A stretch of 64,000 nucleotides of DNA from Neostapfia colusana (lineage: Eukaryota; Streptophyta; Magnoliopsida; Poales; Poaceae): assembly GCA_030760725.1 (NCBI GenBank), contig JASWHV010000001.1, positions 77,583,683 to 77,647,682 on the forward strand. Direction: 5' to 3'. Position 1 is the stretch's first letter. Each line of letters opens with the position of its first letter. Position numbers and translations under genes: made by a program. This document shows positions 23,447-34,200 of this stretch, piece by piece. Under the pieces are notes generated by a model. That model did no database searches. It saw nothing but the letters and a program-made list of their open reading frames with translations, and was not told where the DNA came from.

Positions 23447-26400
23447 TGACACGACCCCACGGTCATGTCGAGCCAGGATCACGCTGAGGGGTGCTGCGTT
23501 GCACAACAACGGATAACACACATCAAAGGTACAAAGCGGAAGCAAAGTTTTTTTTACATAAAGAGGTTTATGAACATTTGTACAACAAAATATGTTCAGT
23601 CTACCCTCACGGGCGTAGACTACGCATCGAGTTCACATTGAGCCCGTGAACGTGTCCCCGCTAGCACGCACACACACTAACACGGCGGCGTGCACGACTC
23701 CCACTTGACGGGGTTCCCCGCCTGGGGTTCCGTCTCCTCCTCGGTAGTCCCTTCCTCATAGAACCCTGCAAAAGCTTCAAACACAAGCAGTGATCACGAA
23801 GGCTCAGCAAGACTGACCCGTCTCTCCTAAACATGAAACTTCTACATGAGGGGTGATAGGTACATGAGGTAAAACAAGTTGCAAAGGACTCACCTAATTA
23901 GTGGGACCTTATCTTCAAGTTTTAGCAGCAGGTTGTGGAGAACCTTACACTAAGGCACATGAGAGAGACGCAATCAAACAAGAAACACATTTCTCTCATG
24001 TACTTTGCCCAAAGTTGAAAAGAACTTTAGTTAGCTCTAAACTACACCAAATCATTAACAATCAAAGTCCATCTTTCAATCAGCAACATTTTAACATGTA
24101 TCTAGCCTGTTCTTTCTACGTCATGGTACAGTGAACAAGTGGTACTCACTGACCATGAGGGACGGTGATTATAATCGATTTACACCGGCAGGGTTACCCG
24201 AACAACCCGTCACGTACGCCCGTACTCGATGTTGCCTACAGCAACCATCACGGACGCCGTACGCAACCACCTTTCACCCGTTAGCCAAATATTGAACTGT
24301 CCCATCGTCCCGAGCAAGAGGTCTCTGCACGCGCATCTCAGTACCGCCAGCCGATTTACATCTCGAGCTCTCAACCTACCCTCTGAACGACGGGCAATGC
24401 CTCAATACCCAGCTACCCGAGTTACATCAGTTTCCTGGTTCCCATATAGCCGGTAGGTCTTCGGTACTGTTCTAGCTTATTAAACATGCCCCGCACACGG
24501 CTCGGTCCTCAATCGACACAAGCGGAGCTATAGCACCCAGGCCCCAAAGTCCTGCTGCCCTTACTCTCTGCTCGGTCTCATTTTTCTTGCCATGTGTATC
24601 ATGTGCTATCTCTACCCGAGTCGAGTGCCTCTAGCCTATGCTCGTGAGTAGTTCCAACTACTCGACTTGTACCGAATCCTATACTATCCTAGCATTGCAG
24701 TAGCTAATCGTGATTTTCAATCCTAATCCAAACCCATGGTTTTCTTGGCTATGCAATTGGGTTTTCAAACAAGACTCCAGTGCAAGAAATAATGATACTC
24801 AAGTAAGTGCTCAAAACAATAAGAATTTGTAAAAAGGTAAATGCAAACCGGAGCTTGCCTTGCTGCTCTTGGTCGTAGGCTAGCTGCTCTTACGGAGTAA
24901 TGAAGTCTATGACTTCAGGTTCCTCCTCGACCTTAGCGACTACATGAGATACAAGTACATGTATTAATTTAAATGCATTTGAATTGACTTTTAAACTTGT
25001 GAAGGCTATAAGTCCCACTAGACAGACTCAATAACTCTGAATTTTTTATTGGGGCTTGGTTGCAACCTATACAGAGACTTGGTCAAGTTTTAGTTGCAGC
25101 AAAGCTCATTTGAGCTCTCCACAAATAATTATGTCCTTGACCTTAATTGGAACTCTTAGGGTGTTCTAAGGATTTTCATGGAGCAAGCCATGACTTTCTG
25201 AAAACTAGATTTTAAGAGGGTTCTAATGGAGTTGGTCTCACTTAATTTGATGGTTCCTAGCTAGAGATATGAGCTAAACAATTTCAGAGAAATTCTGAAA
25301 ATGTTTCTGGACATTTTCTATTTTCTCTGGAACAGTTTCATTAATCACACCATTATGTGGATCAAACGAGCTCAAATGGATCTGAAATTTGTAATTTAGT
25401 TTAGTGATATTTTTTTGAACATCCCAGCAAAATTTCAGACTTTTCCTCCAAAGGATTCTCCAGTTAAAATTCGAAACAGTTTAAATTTTGAAGAATTAAT
25501 TCTGGAGAAATAATGATTTTCACGAAGTGAAACTTGATTTGCTGGAAAGTAATCAGAGAGATGAATCCAACAAAATTTCGTTCACTCGATTTGGAGTTTC
25601 CTAGCCCAAGTTATGAGGATTTGAAGTTTGAATGAAATCTGAAAATCGGGAAAAGTTTAAATCTGCCGGTGGGTCCACGGTACACGTGTCGAGCGCTGAA
25701 GCGATGGCACACTGGGGTTCACGGGGTTTTTGCGCGCCAGCACACCGGATCCAAGCTGCAGACAGATCCCGGATTTGAAATCCGAGCCGCTGACACATGG
25801 GCCACCCGGCTTCGTCTACCTCCCGACGCCCGCGTTCGGCCGCCGCCACACCCCGCCGGAGAGCTCGCCGGCAGCTTCTGTGGTGCTCCAAACTTCACGA
25901 TCCTGGCCGCCCCTGCCTAAGTACACTTGGGGAACATGATTTCAGGCCCAGTTCGTCATGAAAATGGCCTGCACATGGTCGGCGACGAGCAACAGCTCCG
26001 GATGGACTTCGGCCGTGTTGGCCGACCTCCCTAGCACCCCAACCGACTGAGCAAACCTCCGGAAAGCATCAGTGGTCCCTCAGGAACCTCGGCATGGGCT
26101 CGAAGCAGCTCGGGGGAGGTCCGAGGTAGGCTCCCACCGTGCGCCCGATGCTTCCCGCAGGATCCGCCGTCGGCAAGCTTTGAAATACGCCGGGTACAGG
26201 GGTTCTCTAGCTAAGGGTTGTGAAGGCAACTTGTGCGCTACCAAGTCTAGTCTGTGTAGGAACGGATTGAGACCCTCTAACCTTTCCTGGAGCGTGAATT
26301 TGACAGAACCGCACCCAAAGGTCGGTCTGTACCGAGAAAGGGGAAAACTGGAAATTCACTGCCGGCGATCAAGTCCTCGGGTTGTGGCTCAGGGGTGAGC

Positions 26401-26475
26401 AGCACCGGTCACCAACGCGTCCAGGGACGCCTTAGCTCGGGCGTGACAACCTCCCGGTTGGGCTGTCCACGGGAG
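23447..26475 (-). repeat. Solo LTR E (minus strand), left part
   Basis: Begins TGACACGACCCC at 23447, preceded by GTTTG (23442-23446); its other end TTTACA at 40174 is followed by the same GTTTG (40175-40179). That perfect 5-bp target duplication, with no internal region, marks a solo LTR. The family is that of LTRs A and L. It contains the block GAAGGCTCAGCAAGACTGACCC near 23800, the hairpin 24641-24666 and a GC-rich block at 25660-26470. It is interrupted at 26475 by element F. Confidence 0.88.
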
Positions 26476-26892
26476 TGTAACACCCCAAAATTTTGATTCA
26501 AAACACTAAACCATGTTCAGAGGGGAATTTAAAAATTTTTGGACGTGTTGCATGTTTTGCAAAAATTCAAATTCAAACTGGAATTCAAATTAAACTCAAA
26601 TCAGAAAAGAAATGGAAAAAGAAAAAGAGAAAACGGGAAAAAAACCGGCCAGTGGGCCGAAACCGACCAGCCGGCCCAGTTTTCCCCGCGCCAGCCCACA
26701 GCCGCGCGCCCGCGCTATCTCTCACAGACAGGTGGGACCCACCTGTCATCCCTAACCCCGAGCGTCTGCGGCCCGGACTTTTCCCCCCGAGCGCGCGCGA
26801 TCGTAACCGACTGAAAACCGCGTCCCTCAGCCCGAATTCTGATCCCGGAAGACTCAAACTCGATCACAACCAACTCACCGCCCTCCCCCGGC

Positions 26893-26900
26893 TATAAAAA
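26893..26900 (+). promoter_or_regulatory. TATA box of LTR F (5' copy)
   Basis: TATAAAAA in a GC-rich context, about 417 bases into the LTR; the same site is at 36147-36154 in the 3' LTR. Transcription would start about 30 bases downstream, making U3 roughly 450 bases and R plus U5 nearly 3 kb, unusually long. Confidence 0.75.
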
Positions 26901-27169
26901 CCCCAGCCCCGATCGGTTTTTCCCACGCGATCGCCGATTTTTACTCCGGTGAGCACCGAGACTTCGCCGGTGAATTCTGGCCGATCTAAGCTCGGAAACT
27001 CTGATCTAACTCGCTGGTCTTGATCCACCGCCTCCGGGGAGCTTTGCAGGTGCAGAAAACTCGGAGACTTACGGTGTAAACACAGCGACGACGAGCTTCG
27101 CCGTGGTTTTGCCTCGGACCTCGCCGCCGATCACTTTCCAGGACCCCCGAGCTCGAGAAAACCCCCGAG

Positions 27170-27175
27170 GTGAGA
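27170..27175 (+). promoter_or_regulatory. Candidate 5' splice site in LTR F
   Basis: CCCCGAG followed by GTGAGA, about 275 bases after the TATA box. It pairs with acceptor-like sequences at 30131-30132 (before ORF0) and 31213-31214 (before gag). An analogous site occurs in LTR D at 13586. Splicing would remove about 3-4 kb of leader. This is inferred from sequence only. Confidence 0.4.
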
Positions 27176-29912
27176 TCCCTGACCTCCCCTCTACCGATCT
27201 ATGCCATAAGATCACAGTTCTAGGCAGAATTCTTGAGGATCCGAAACTTTCTGGCGAGATCGCCGCTTCCCGCCGTCGTGCGCCGCCGGCAGCGCCGCCC
27301 GCGCTCGATCAGAGCGACGTGGCCGCTTGTGCGCCGTTTATTTTAAATCGCACGGTAGACTTTAAAACCCTGCGTACCGATTTGATGTTATAATCTCAGC
27401 CGTCGGTTTAAAATCGGACGGTCCACGTCAGCCCCGTGTTATAAAGACTGGAATTCTTACGTGCTACCCCCTGGGGTTCTCGGGAAATAAGAGCTAGCCC
27501 CGGAAACTTCTGATCTAGCCCCTGGAACTCCAGAAAATCATGTAAATTCATTTAAAAATCAGTTTTAGCCCCTGGATTTAATAAAAATTAGGAAAAACAC
27601 CTCTGATAAGTGTAGCTAGACCCCTGGAAATTATGAAAATAATATTATAGACCCTGTAATGGGGTGAGTTCATTATTTTAGCCCTGTTTAGTATTTAATT
27701 TAGAAAATTGAATATGTAACTAGTGTTTAAAAATTAAAAAGTGGGACAAACATAATTGTCAAAATTAATTAAAAACTTTCTCAGTACTTAGAAAACTTTG
27801 GAGTGAGATAAAAATATATTTTGGGCTGAAATGAATCTGTTTCATTTATTAATCACATTTATTAGTATAGGGACACATTTTTAAGTAAAGAATAGTTATA
27901 GAAAAATAGGGAAAATAATTATGAAATAGTTTACATCAGAGGCCAAGGTTAAAATATGTTATTAAATTATTTAGGACCAGAATCTATACTGTTTAGATGA
28001 TGTGTATTACTAATTTCATAATAAAATACACAATTATGCATAGGAATATAAATCTGAAAGTATAGCAACTAGTAAATGATAAATGGAGTTTTTAAAATCC
28101 AAAGAGTTCAGTTTAGGGTTGGTAGAAATTATGAAGGCACAAATGGGGAAGAAAAATACTTTTCATACACACTTGGTAGTAAAAAGGTGTAGTAGTTGAA
28201 TATAAGAAATTTATTGGAAACCCATATAAATAGTATGTAAGTATAAATGTGGACACAAAAGTAGGAATCATATACACATGGTTAAAAGTGCATGCAAGCC
28301 ACAACTCAACACACATAAAGTAACCACAACACATATAATGGTAAAGAACTTTTATAAATGTGAATGTGTGGTTTGTATGAAGTAGAAGTGTGAACTATGT
28401 CTTATGATTGTTGTTTTTCTTTTGCTATGTGTGATGGTATGAAGTAGAACCTGTTCAAGAGCAAGTTATCCCTTTCCAAGATCAGGACTACCCATTTCAA
28501 GAGCAGCAAGAAGGAGGCAAGTGTCCTTGACCACTTTGAACCTATGCTAGGATGTGTAGATAGAATTATTTGCATTGTCAAATGAAAGATGAAACCCATG
28601 CTAGGATGTTTCCCTAGAATTGCATTACCTTGTTTCCTTGTAGCTTGGGTTGGGATTTATTTTGTCATGACATTTATTTACATGCATATGCTTAGTCATG
28701 CTTAGAATGGGACATTTGGGATATGAGATCATCAGTTTATTTTACCATACTCTTGAATGAGATATTGTGAGTTATGTAGAGGTAGGGATCAAGGCAAGTT
28801 GGATGTTTTGGTTGTGTGCTGGGTGCACGAGACTTGGGTTTGTGTTTAGTACTTGCCTGGATCCTAAGGACCGGTTCATGGAGCATGTAACCCGGCTTTA
28901 CAGTGCCAACCACATGCTGAGATGGGGCAGCTTGGCCAATTAATTAGGTGTATCCCCGGCGTAGTATGGGTGTGTTGGATGGTGCGGGGAGTAGGTGTCA
29001 GCTGGACTACCATATGAACTGCAAGGCTCAAGAGGGGGCCACTGCAGCGGGGTTGGAGCCTCTTGTATGCTATTAGGGGTGAGACCTCAGTGGGCCCACG
29101 CTCGTCGGGAATCCCTTTGTAAAGGCTTCGTAGTGATCTCCTGGCTGCACACCTGGGAAGTGTGAATGTGGATCGTAGCCACTGGCATAATGGAGGTTCT
29201 TTTAGTCCACCGGCAACGGGGGATGAAATCACTACATGTGGGTACAGTGGTACAAACTCTGCAGAGTCAAAACTGTCTTGACAGCCGTGCTCACGGTCAA
29301 GAGCGGCCTGGACTTATTCATGATTAGAGGATTGATGGTTTGGAAGTTAAGCGGGGAGCTTAACATTGGAAATGATGATTATGGTTATTGGATTATGATG
29401 ATGGGATGGGAGATTGGGACCATTTCACCTGTGTAGTAATGTAGGTGCTTAATAAGCTAAGGTGATAGGTATTAATTGCGTAGTGCTTTAACCATGAGTT
29501 CAACCTCTCCTTGTTCTAGCCATGCATGATATAATTTTCCCACACATGCTGAGTACCATTGGTACTCAACCTTGCATATTTGTTGGTTTATATTGCTGCT
29601 CAGGTCAAGATAATGAGGTGGTGTATAATGACCAAGATTTTGGACCCGAGGAAGGTTTTTAGGTTCATGAAGACCCCGGGCAACGCCTGTGATGGAGCCC
29701 TAAAGAATAATATTCCGCTGCTAGTTTATTTACTTGTGATGAATTTATTATTGTCCATCGAGACATTTACTATGTAAGACTTACTTATATTCGACACCTG
29801 ACTTGTAATAAATGATGCTTCACTATTTGTCATCACATGTATGAGAAAATGATCCTAGCATACATGTGATATTCACATGGTTGTTCTTCGGAAAAACTGG
29901 GTGTGACAGAGG

Positions 29913-29926
29913 TGGTATCAGAGCCA
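29913..29926 (+). other. Primer-binding site of element F
   Basis: TGGTATCAGAGCCA, complementary to the 3' end of initiator methionine tRNA, four bases after the LTR end at 29908. This is the start site for minus-strand DNA synthesis. Confidence 0.95.
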
Positions 29927-30132
29927 AGGTTGCCCGTAGGAACGTGGACCTAGGTAGAAATGGACGTATTTGAGGGCCCTATTTTCTTAAAAACTATTTT
30001 CCAAGGTGTGGGTTGAAGAGTGTTATTTAAGGAATCATTTTCTTCATCTTACCCCAAATTTTCATTCAAAATAGGATTTTTGTTTAAAAAAAAGTTTATC
30101 TAACCTAATTTTAATTTTTTTTTTTGTTTTAG
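29927..30132 (+). promoter_or_regulatory. Leader of F ending in a strong splice-acceptor-like sequence
   Basis: Short AT-rich leader between PBS and ORF0. It ends with a branch-point-like CTAAC (near 30099), a 13-base T run and TGTTTTAG at 30125-30132; the AG abuts the ORF0 ATG at 30133. It is the best acceptor match among the gypsy copies in the window. Confidence 0.5.
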
Positions 30133-30912
30133 ATGGTTCGCATGATTCGCACCGCTCGCAAGTCCACAGGAGGGAGAGTTCCCGTAGTTGCCCTTGCCGA
30201 AAGAGAGGAGAGTCGTCCACTGACGTACCTTTCCTACGGATTGGCAGTAGGAGACTTGTTGCGCCGTCTTCGACGTATGCTCGAAGCCGCAGGCAATACG
30301 GGCAAGCTAATCATCCACTATAACTCCACCAGGACCATCCGTGAGAAGAGGGAAGAATGGAGTTCGGAGATGAGGATTATACACGAGAATCAGCTGCTTA
30401 AGATTCACCACTCTCTAGCTTGTCGAGCAACACAAGTTGACGCGGAGAAAGATGTCACCTGGGAGGCCATCACCTGCCATAGTCACATCTATCATCGCTA
30501 CTTGGATAAAACTGAGTACATGTATGTCCTCCAACGTGAGAGTGGTACCACGGAGTACAAGTACCCACCGGTGCAGCAAGGGACTTCCCATGAGCACATG
30601 GACTTGTGCTTGGAGGATGCTGCTATGCTCAGCACTCGACTGCAGGAGTGTCAACAAGAGCTTCAGGATGTCCGAGACACCCTGAAGGAAACGGAGGCGT
30701 TGCTGCGAGCTTGCTTAAAGGCGAGAGAAAGAGGAGATGGGAATGAACTGTGTGTCACCGTGAATGATACATGGACTCCTGACTCCCCGGATCGCCGAGC
30801 GATCAGGCGTCGTCGCACTTCTCCACCAGCAGCCTCCCCACCCAAAGCAGAGTCAGAAGGTAGCCGAAATGAGGAGGAAGATCCCGAGGAGCCAGCTCAA
30901 GAGAACGAGTAG
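30133..30912 (+). CDS. ORF0: accessory protein upstream of gag with a histone H3-tail-like N-terminus
   Basis: Intact 259-codon frame between PBS and gag of chromovirus F. Residues 7-14 read TARKSTGG. Aligned from the initiator Met without gaps, 13 of the first 22 positions equal plant histone H3: M1, R3, T7 to G14, P17, L21 and A22. K10 corresponds to H3 K9, and R15 replaces K14. Residues about 75-145 form a conserved core (EEW ... RAT ... W.A ... RESGT) shared with the minus-strand frame at 10709-11374. A likely coiled coil lies at about 158-195. A basic run (RRAIRRRR, about 218-225) could be a nuclear signal, and the tail is Glu-rich. The ATG follows an acceptor-like AG. Extra frames before gag (orf0) have been reported in rice gypsy elements of the RIRE3/RIRE8 type; their function is unknown to me. 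The H3 match is seen directly; mimicry is inferred. Confidence 0.85.
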   Translation: MVRMIRTARKSTGGRVPVVALAEREESRPLTYLSYGLAVGDLLRRLRRMLEAAGNTGKLIIHYNSTRTIREKREEWSSEMRIIHENQLLKIHHSLACRATQVDAEKDVTWEAITCHSHIYHRYLDKTEYMYVLQRESGTTEYKYPPVQQGTSHEHMDLCLEDAAMLSTRLQECQQELQDVRDTLKETEALLRACLKARERGDGNELCVTVNDTWTPDSPDRRAIRRRRTSPPAASPPKAESEGSRNEEEDPEEPAQENE

Positions 30913-31214
30913 TGTAGAGTCTTTCCCTTAGCTAGCAAGAGGTCGAGTAGTCGAGTCGTTACGTAGTTAATGGTGTGATAATGCTTGGTGTGTGACGTGA
31001 GTTGTGGAAGCCATGAGCAATTGTCCACAGCCTCGTCTTTAGATTGTTTTGCTTTGGTGTGTGAACCCACATGAAATAATATTGCACTTGTTTTTGTGTG
31101 AGAAATGAACCCTCAGAAAAGTACAACAAAGCCTCAACACTTCAAAGTACAAACAAGTGAAAGTAGTAAGATGATACTAAATGCTTTCAAATTAACATTG
31201 GTTGATTCTGCCAG
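30913..31214 (+). other. Spacer between ORF0 and gag of F
   Basis: 302 bases of AT-rich non-coding sequence. It ends TTGATTCTGCCAG, an acceptor-like sequence whose AG directly abuts the gag ATG at 31215. This gives two alternative acceptors in one element, one for ORF0 and one for gag-pol. No other feature seen. Confidence 0.5.
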
Positions 31215-34200
31215 ATGGCCGGAAGAGGAAAAGGACGTGCTGCCAACCCCGCCAACAACAACGATGAGGCGTGCAACCCTCATCTTTCGGGAGGCCAGGA
31301 CAGGGGTGGTCGCCGTGAAGAAGTTGACCCTCTCCACCAAATGCTGAAGAATCAAAATCAGCTCATCCAGAACTTGACTCAAGTGGTGGCCAACTTGCAT
31401 CAAGTTCCACCTCCACAAGCTGCACCACGCCAACCAAGGTTGAGTGAGTTTCTAGGAACTCAACCTCCAAAGTTTGCAAGTGCTGCTGAACCTCTGGAGG
31501 CAGATGATTGGCTGAAGACCATTGAAAGTAAGATGAGTATCATACAGTGCCAAGGGTATGAGAGGGTGCTGTTTGCCTCTCATCAATTGCATGGACCTGC
31601 TGCCGATTGGTGGACCGCCTACGTGGCCGCCCATCATGACCCTGAGAACATCACTTGGGAAGAGTTCAAGCGTAGCTTCCGCAACCATTACATCCCAAGA
31701 GGTGAACTCAAAAACAAGAGGAAGGAGTTTTTGGGACTGCAGCAGGGAAACATGACGGTGAGGGAATACCTCACTAAATTCACTCAACTATCCCCTTATG
31801 CCCCACGGGACATAGAGACTGATGAGCAGAAACAAGATTGTTTCGTGGAAGGGCTTACCGCAGAAATGCAGTGTGCAATGTCCTCAAATGAGTATGAAAG
31901 CTTTCAAAAGATGGTGGACAGAGCATTTGTGGTGGAAAGGAAGCTAAAGGCCCTGGAAAATGAGAATAAGAGGAAGGCTGGGTGGTCACATCAAGCCTCA
32001 GGGAGCAACACCCGCCCACGTATGATGCAGCAACCTACGGGGCAGACGAGCCGTGCTGCGGTACCCTATTCAGCACCAAGAGGGTACAACCCAAACTACA
32101 GGCCTCCCGCAGCACCAGCACAGCCGCAACGTCAGTTTGTACAGCAGCCTCGCCCTGCATATCCACCTCGACCAGCAGTGCAAGGACCCCCAAACCAACC
32201 CCAAGACAACAAGGGCCAGGCATCTAAGATTTGGGTGCAATGTTTCAGCTGTGGAGAAGTGGGGCACTACGCCCATAAGTGTCCAAAGAAGAAGCCCACG
32301 CAGCCACAGCAGCAGAATGTAATGAGAGGACGGGTGAACCACGTCACTATGGAGGAAGCACAAGAGGCACCCGACGTGGTAGTTGGTAAGTTTCCTGCCA
32401 ATTTACACCTTGCAACTCTGCTGTTTGATTCTGGTGCTACCCACTCGTTCATTGCTCAAGGGTTTGTTAAGAAGCATGACCTAGCAACCACACAAATGAA
32501 CCATATGCTAGCGGTAAACTCTCCAGGTGGAGAAATAAGGACAAGACATGTGTGTCCCAAAGTGAACCTAGACATTAATGGGGTAGTATTTACGGCTAAC
32601 CTCATAGTGATAGATTCACAAGGGATAGATATTATTTTGGGTATGGATTGGTTGACCAAACATAAAGGAATCATCCATTGTTCGACCAGAACGGTGGAAC
32701 TAACTCACCCCAGTGGCACAAGAGTAAAGTTCATAACGATACACGAGCCTAAGAGGGACATTAAATTAAATCAAGTGGAGGTGAAAGTTGAGGAAATCAG
32801 GACTATCAGGGAATACCCAGATGTTTTTCCGGAGGAGTTGCCAGGTATGCCTCCCGACCGTGACGTGGAATTCGCAATTGAGCTAGTACCGGGAACAGCC
32901 CCGATATACAATAGACCTTATCGAATGGACTCCAAGCAGCTAGAAGAGCTCAAGGATCATTTGAGAGAATTGACGGAGAAGGGGTATATTCGCCCTAGTT
33001 CCTCACCATGGGGAGCTCCGGTGATATTTGTGCCCAAGAAAGACGGAACCCAAAGGTTATGCATGGATTACTGTGCTTTGAATGAGGTAACCATCAAGAA
33101 CAAGTACCCATTGCCTCGCATTGAAGACTTGTTTGATCAGTTGAGGGGAGCTTGTGTGTTCTCGAAAATTGATCTCAGGTCGGGATACCACCGACTCAAG
33201 ATAAGGCAATCTGATATTCCCAAGACAGCTTTCGTATCTCGGTACGGACTGTATGAATACACTGTCATGCCTTTCGGGCTAACCAATGCCCCGTCATATT
33301 TCATGTACCTCATGAACAAGGTATTCATGGAATATCTGGACAAATTTGTGGTGGTTTTCATAGATGATATTCTCGTCTTCTCCAAAGATGAAGAAGAACA
33401 TGAGAAACATCTAAGGTTGGTGTTACAGAGGCTGAGAGAACACCAACTATATGCCAAGTTGAGCAAGTGTGAGTTTTGGCTGAAGAGAGTTTCCTTTTTA
33501 GGACATATAATCTCGGAGGGAGGAATCTCCGTAGATCCCACCAAAATCGAGGATATCCAGAAGTGGAAGACCCCTGAAAATGTCGGGGAAGTTCGAAGCT
33601 TTTTGGGATTGGCTGGATACTATCGACGGTTTATTGAGGGATTCTCCAAGATCTCGAGACCTCTCACCAAATTGTTGGAAAAGGGAATCACATTCACCTG
33701 GACGCCACAGTGCGATACAAGCTTTCAGGAGCTAAAGAAGAGATTGACAACAGCCCCAGTGCTGGTTATGCCAGATATGCAGAAGAATTTCACAGTGTAC
33801 TGCGATGCCTCTGGAAATGGGTTGGGATGTGTTCTCATGCAAGAAGGACATGTCGTGGCATATGCATCCCGGCAGCTTCGGAAGCACGAGAAGAACTATC
33901 CTACACATGACCTAGAACTAGCTGCAGTGGTACACGCGTTGAAAATTTGGCGGCACTATTTGATGGGGAAGAGGACAGAGATATATACGGATCATAAGAG
34001 TTTGAAGTACATATTCACACAGCCTGATCTCAACCTCAGACAAAGGAGATGGTTAGAGCTAATCAATGACTTTGATATAGGCATCAACTATCATCCCGGG
34101 AAAGCAAATGTCGTGGCCGATGCTTTGAGTCGGAAAGTGCAGGTCAATAAGTTGAGCTTGAAGGACATGCCTGCAGAATTGAAGGACGAGGTTATAAGGC

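Larger units (their letters stand above)
26476..29908 (+). repeat. 5' LTR of chromovirus F (3,433 bp)
   Basis: TGTAACACCCC...GTGTGACA. U3 is AT-rich, then a GC-rich block with TATAAAAA at 26893-26900, a GC-rich leader to about 27420 containing a donor-like GAG-GTGAG at 27167-27174, then about 2.4 kb of AT-rich sequence. ORFs here, such as 26493-26897 and 27103-27393, recur in LTR2 simply because the LTRs are near-identical, and are not gene-like. Confidence 0.95.

Noticed and set aside
26493..27393. Frames conserved between 26493-27393 and 35793-36647
   Set aside because: They are in the two near-identical LTRs of element F; identity reflects recent insertion only.
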